Shown piece by piece: positions 7,110 through 8,853 of a DNA stretch of 8,853 nucleotides. This DNA is from Acidobacteriota bacterium (GTDB lineage Bacteria > Acidobacteriota > Terriglobia > Acidiferrales > UBA7541): assembly GCA_003131705.1 (NCBI GenBank), contig PKUY01000359.1:136-8988 (forward strand). Reading direction: 5' to 3'. A model generated the notes under the pieces. That model had not been told where the DNA came from, searched no databases, and worked only from the letters and a program-made list of their open reading frames with translations. Position 1 is the first letter of the stretch, and every line of letters begins with the position of its first letter. The position numbers were made by a program, and so were the translations under genes.

Positions 7110-7115
7110 AGTATA
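7110..7115 (-). promoter_or_regulatory. Possible -10 box just before the HMA-like gene
   Basis: Reads TATACT on the minus strand, ending 7 nt from the ATG at 7102. If active, transcription would begin at or next to the start codon, giving a nearly leaderless mRNA. No good -35 is seen, and the gene may simply be read through from the ATPase gene. Confidence 0.25.
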
Positions 7116-7157
7116 ACATCGGGATCGCAACGGGGAAGCGCGCCGCGCGGTGTACAT

Positions 7158-8853
7158 TCACAGCTTGATCCGCCGCATCCGCAACGCGTTGCCGATGACC
7201 GACACGGAACTGAAGCTCATTGCCGCTGCGGCGATCATCGGGCTAAGCAACAAGCCAAAGAACGGATAAAGAACGCCTGCCGCGATCGGAATGCCGATCG
7301 AGTTGTAAACGAACGCGAAGAATAGATTTTGGCGGATGTTGCTCATCGTGGCACGGCTCAGAAACCGCGCTCGGACGATCCCACGCAGATCGCCCTTTAC
7401 AAGGGTGACTCCGGCGCTCTGCATGGCGACGTCGGTGCCTGTGCCCATTGCAATTCCGACTTGCGCCTGCGCGAGCGCAGGCGCGTCGTTAATGCCGTCG
7501 CCGGCCATGGCAACGAAGCGTCCTTCACTTTGCAGCCGCTTAACGACGATTGCCTTGTCTTGCGGCAAGACCTCCGCAATCACGTCGTCGATCTGAAGCT
7601 TGCGAGCAACGGACTGAGCCGTTGTTTTGCTGTCTCCAGTGAGCATCACGACGCGGATGCCGTCCTCGTGCAGCTTGCGGAGGGCTTCCGGAGTTGTCTG
7701 TTTAATCGGATCGGCGACGCCAAGCAGGCCGATCAATTGTTTTTCCGCGACGACGAACATTACGGTCTGGCCATCGGCGCGCATGGTTTCCGCTTTCTGC
7801 GCGGATGCGCCGGGGTCCACGCCGAGCTCGTCAAGGAGCTTGCGATTACCGAGCGCGATCTGCGTGTTGTCCACACGCCCGCGGACGCCGCGGCCGGTGA
7901 GCGATTCGAATGCCTCCGTTGGCGCGAGCGCTACTCCGCGCTCCTCGGCGCTTTTGACAATGGCCGCTGCTAGCGGATGCTCGCTCGCGCGCTCAACAGA
8001 GGCGGCGAAGCGCAGCAGCCGGGTCGCGTCGGAGCCGTTGATTGCCTCGACGGAAACGAGTTTCGGTTTGCCTTCCGTCAGCGTTCCGGTCTTGTCGATG
8101 ACGAGCGTGTCCACTTTTCTCAGCAACTCGATCGCTTCCGCGTTTTTGAAAAGGACGCCAAGCGTTGCGCCCTTTCCGGTTGCGACCATGATGGACATGG
8201 GAGTCGCGAGGCCGAGGGCACAGGGACACGCAATGATGAGAACCGCCACGGCGTTGATGACAGCGTGCGCCAGGCGGGGAGCAGGCCCCCAGAAGGCCCA
8301 GATCACGAAAGTGATCGCGGCGATTCCCACCACAATGGGCACAAAGTATCCTGCGACGATGTCCGCGAGTTTTTGGATGGGCGCGCGACTGCGCTGCGCT
8401 TCGCTCACCATGCGCACGATCTGCGCGAGCAGAGTCTCCGAGCCGACGCGCTCGGCGCGCATAACCAAAGTCCCCGTTCCGTTGACGGTCGCGCCCGTGA
8501 CGCGCGCGCCGGATTGCTTTTCGACAGGGATAGCCTCGCCGCTGATCATCGATTCGTCCACGCTGCTTGAACCATCGAGAACGACACCGTCCACGGGGAT
8601 CTTTTCTCCCGGACGAACGCGGAGGCTATCGCCGGGCGCGACCTGTTCAAGCGGAATGTCGATTTCAGTGCCGTCCTTGCGAACGAGGCGGGCGATCTTG
8701 GGAGCGAGGCCGAGAAGAGCCTTGATCGCCGCGCCCGTTTGGCTGCGCGCCTTGAGCTCAAGGACCTGGCCCAATAACACCAGCGCAACGATGACGGCGG
8801 CGGCCTCAAAGTAAGGCGCGACCACTCCGCCTGAGCCTCGAAACGAATCCGGA
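7158..8853 (-). CDS. copA: Copper-type P1B ATPase, 5' end cut off by window
   Basis: This ATP-driven membrane pump, probably Cu(I)-exporting, is visible for its last ~564 residues; the frame runs open off the window edge, so the first membrane helices and any N-terminal HMA domain are missing (full proteins are ~700-850). Counting from the edge: a helix with [16 protein letters not shown], actuator SGE (~104-106), metal-path CPC (209-211) in the helix [13 protein letters not shown], phosphorylation Asp253 in DKTGTLT, nucleotide-domain SEHPL (~290-294), TGDSKTT (~405-411), GDGINDAP (~451-458). The last two helices carry NLFFAFVYN (~509-517) and MSFSSVSV (~545-552), the YN and MxxSS pattern of the Cu(I) group (P1B-1). 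The GTG at 8825 is internal, since upstream residues also match the family. It heads the cluster with the HMA-like and FmdB genes. Confidence 0.96.
   Translation of the reverse strand, partial: PDSFRGSGGVVAPYFEAAAVIVALVLLGQVLELKARSQTGAAIKALLGLAPKIARLVRKDGTEIDIPLEQVAPGDSLRVRPGEKIPVDGVVLDGSSSVDESMISGEAIPVEKQSGARVTGATVNGTGTLVMRAERVGSETLLAQIVRMVSEAQRSRAPIQKLADIVAGYFVPIVVGIAAITFVIWAFWGPAPRLAHAVINAVAVLIIACPCALGLATPMSIMVATGKGATLGVLFKNAEAIELLRKVDTLVIDKTGTLTEGKPKLVSVEAINGSDATRLLRFAASVERASEHPLAAAIVKSAEERGVALAPTEAFESLTGRGVRGRVDNTQIALGNRKLLDELGVDPGASAQKAETMRADGQTVMFVVAEKQLIGLLGVADPIKQTTPEALRKLHEDGIRVVMLTGDSKTTAQSVARKLQIDDVIAEVLPQDKAIVVKRLQSEGRFVAMAGDGINDAPALAQAQVGIAMGTGTDVAMQSAGVTLVKGDLRGIVRARFLSRATMSNIRQNLFFAFVYNSIGIPIAAGVLYPFFGLLLSPMIAAAAMSFSSVSVIGNALRMRRIKL

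Noticed and set aside
7627..8814. Plus-strand open frame of 395 codons opposite the copper ATPase
   Set aside because: Shadow frame on the strand opposite a clearly coding P-type ATPase; Ser/Arg/Ala-rich and without domains.

Overview
The window looks like ordinary chromosome from a moderately GC-rich bacterium with several housekeeping genes and unusual non-coding DNA between them. The protein style (the LigA and TsaD sequences, a short FmdB protein with a Ser/Lys/Glu tail, the SDR fragment) suggests Acidobacteriota. This is an inference from family resemblance, not something the sequence proves. I see no transposase, integrase, phage gene, CRISPR array, tRNA or recognisable defence system.

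Layout. Positions 1-284 hold the end of a short-chain dehydrogenase (+). An AT-richer spacer with a strong inverted repeat follows. The RNase P RNA gene rnpB is on the minus strand (491-1046), with its -10 box at 1055-1060. A divergent plus-strand promoter (1125-1155) with a perfect 14-bp palindrome at its expected start site drives a leader. That leader carries a possible 26-codon signal-peptide ORF, followed by a small predicted exported protein (1419-1634). The minus strand then carries ligA (1684-3717) and tsaD (4310-5431). They are separated by about 590 bp of non-coding DNA with a 15-bp palindrome and three related hairpin-forming repeats. galU (5523-6416) runs divergently from tsaD. The right end is a minus-strand cluster, in transcription order: copper-type P1B ATPase (cut by the window edge), a 76-residue protein predicted to have an HMA-like fold but no CxxC metal site, and an FmdB-family zinc ribbon protein.

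How the genes fit together. rnpB (tRNA 5' maturation), tsaD (tRNA t6A37 modification), ligA (replication and repair) and galU (UDP-glucose supply) are unrelated core functions that are merely adjacent. The copA cluster is the only set that looks like a functional unit: copper export plus a small possible accessory protein.

The most unusual things found are: two inserted GCAA-capped hairpins in RNase P RNA, on either side of the P6/P17 pseudoknot and sharing an 11-nt sequence; the palindromic repeat family downstream of tsaD, whose copies keep their pairing better when read as minus-strand RNA; the CxxC-less HMA-like protein behind the copper ATPase; and the promoter/palindrome/leader-ORF arrangement at 1125-1256.
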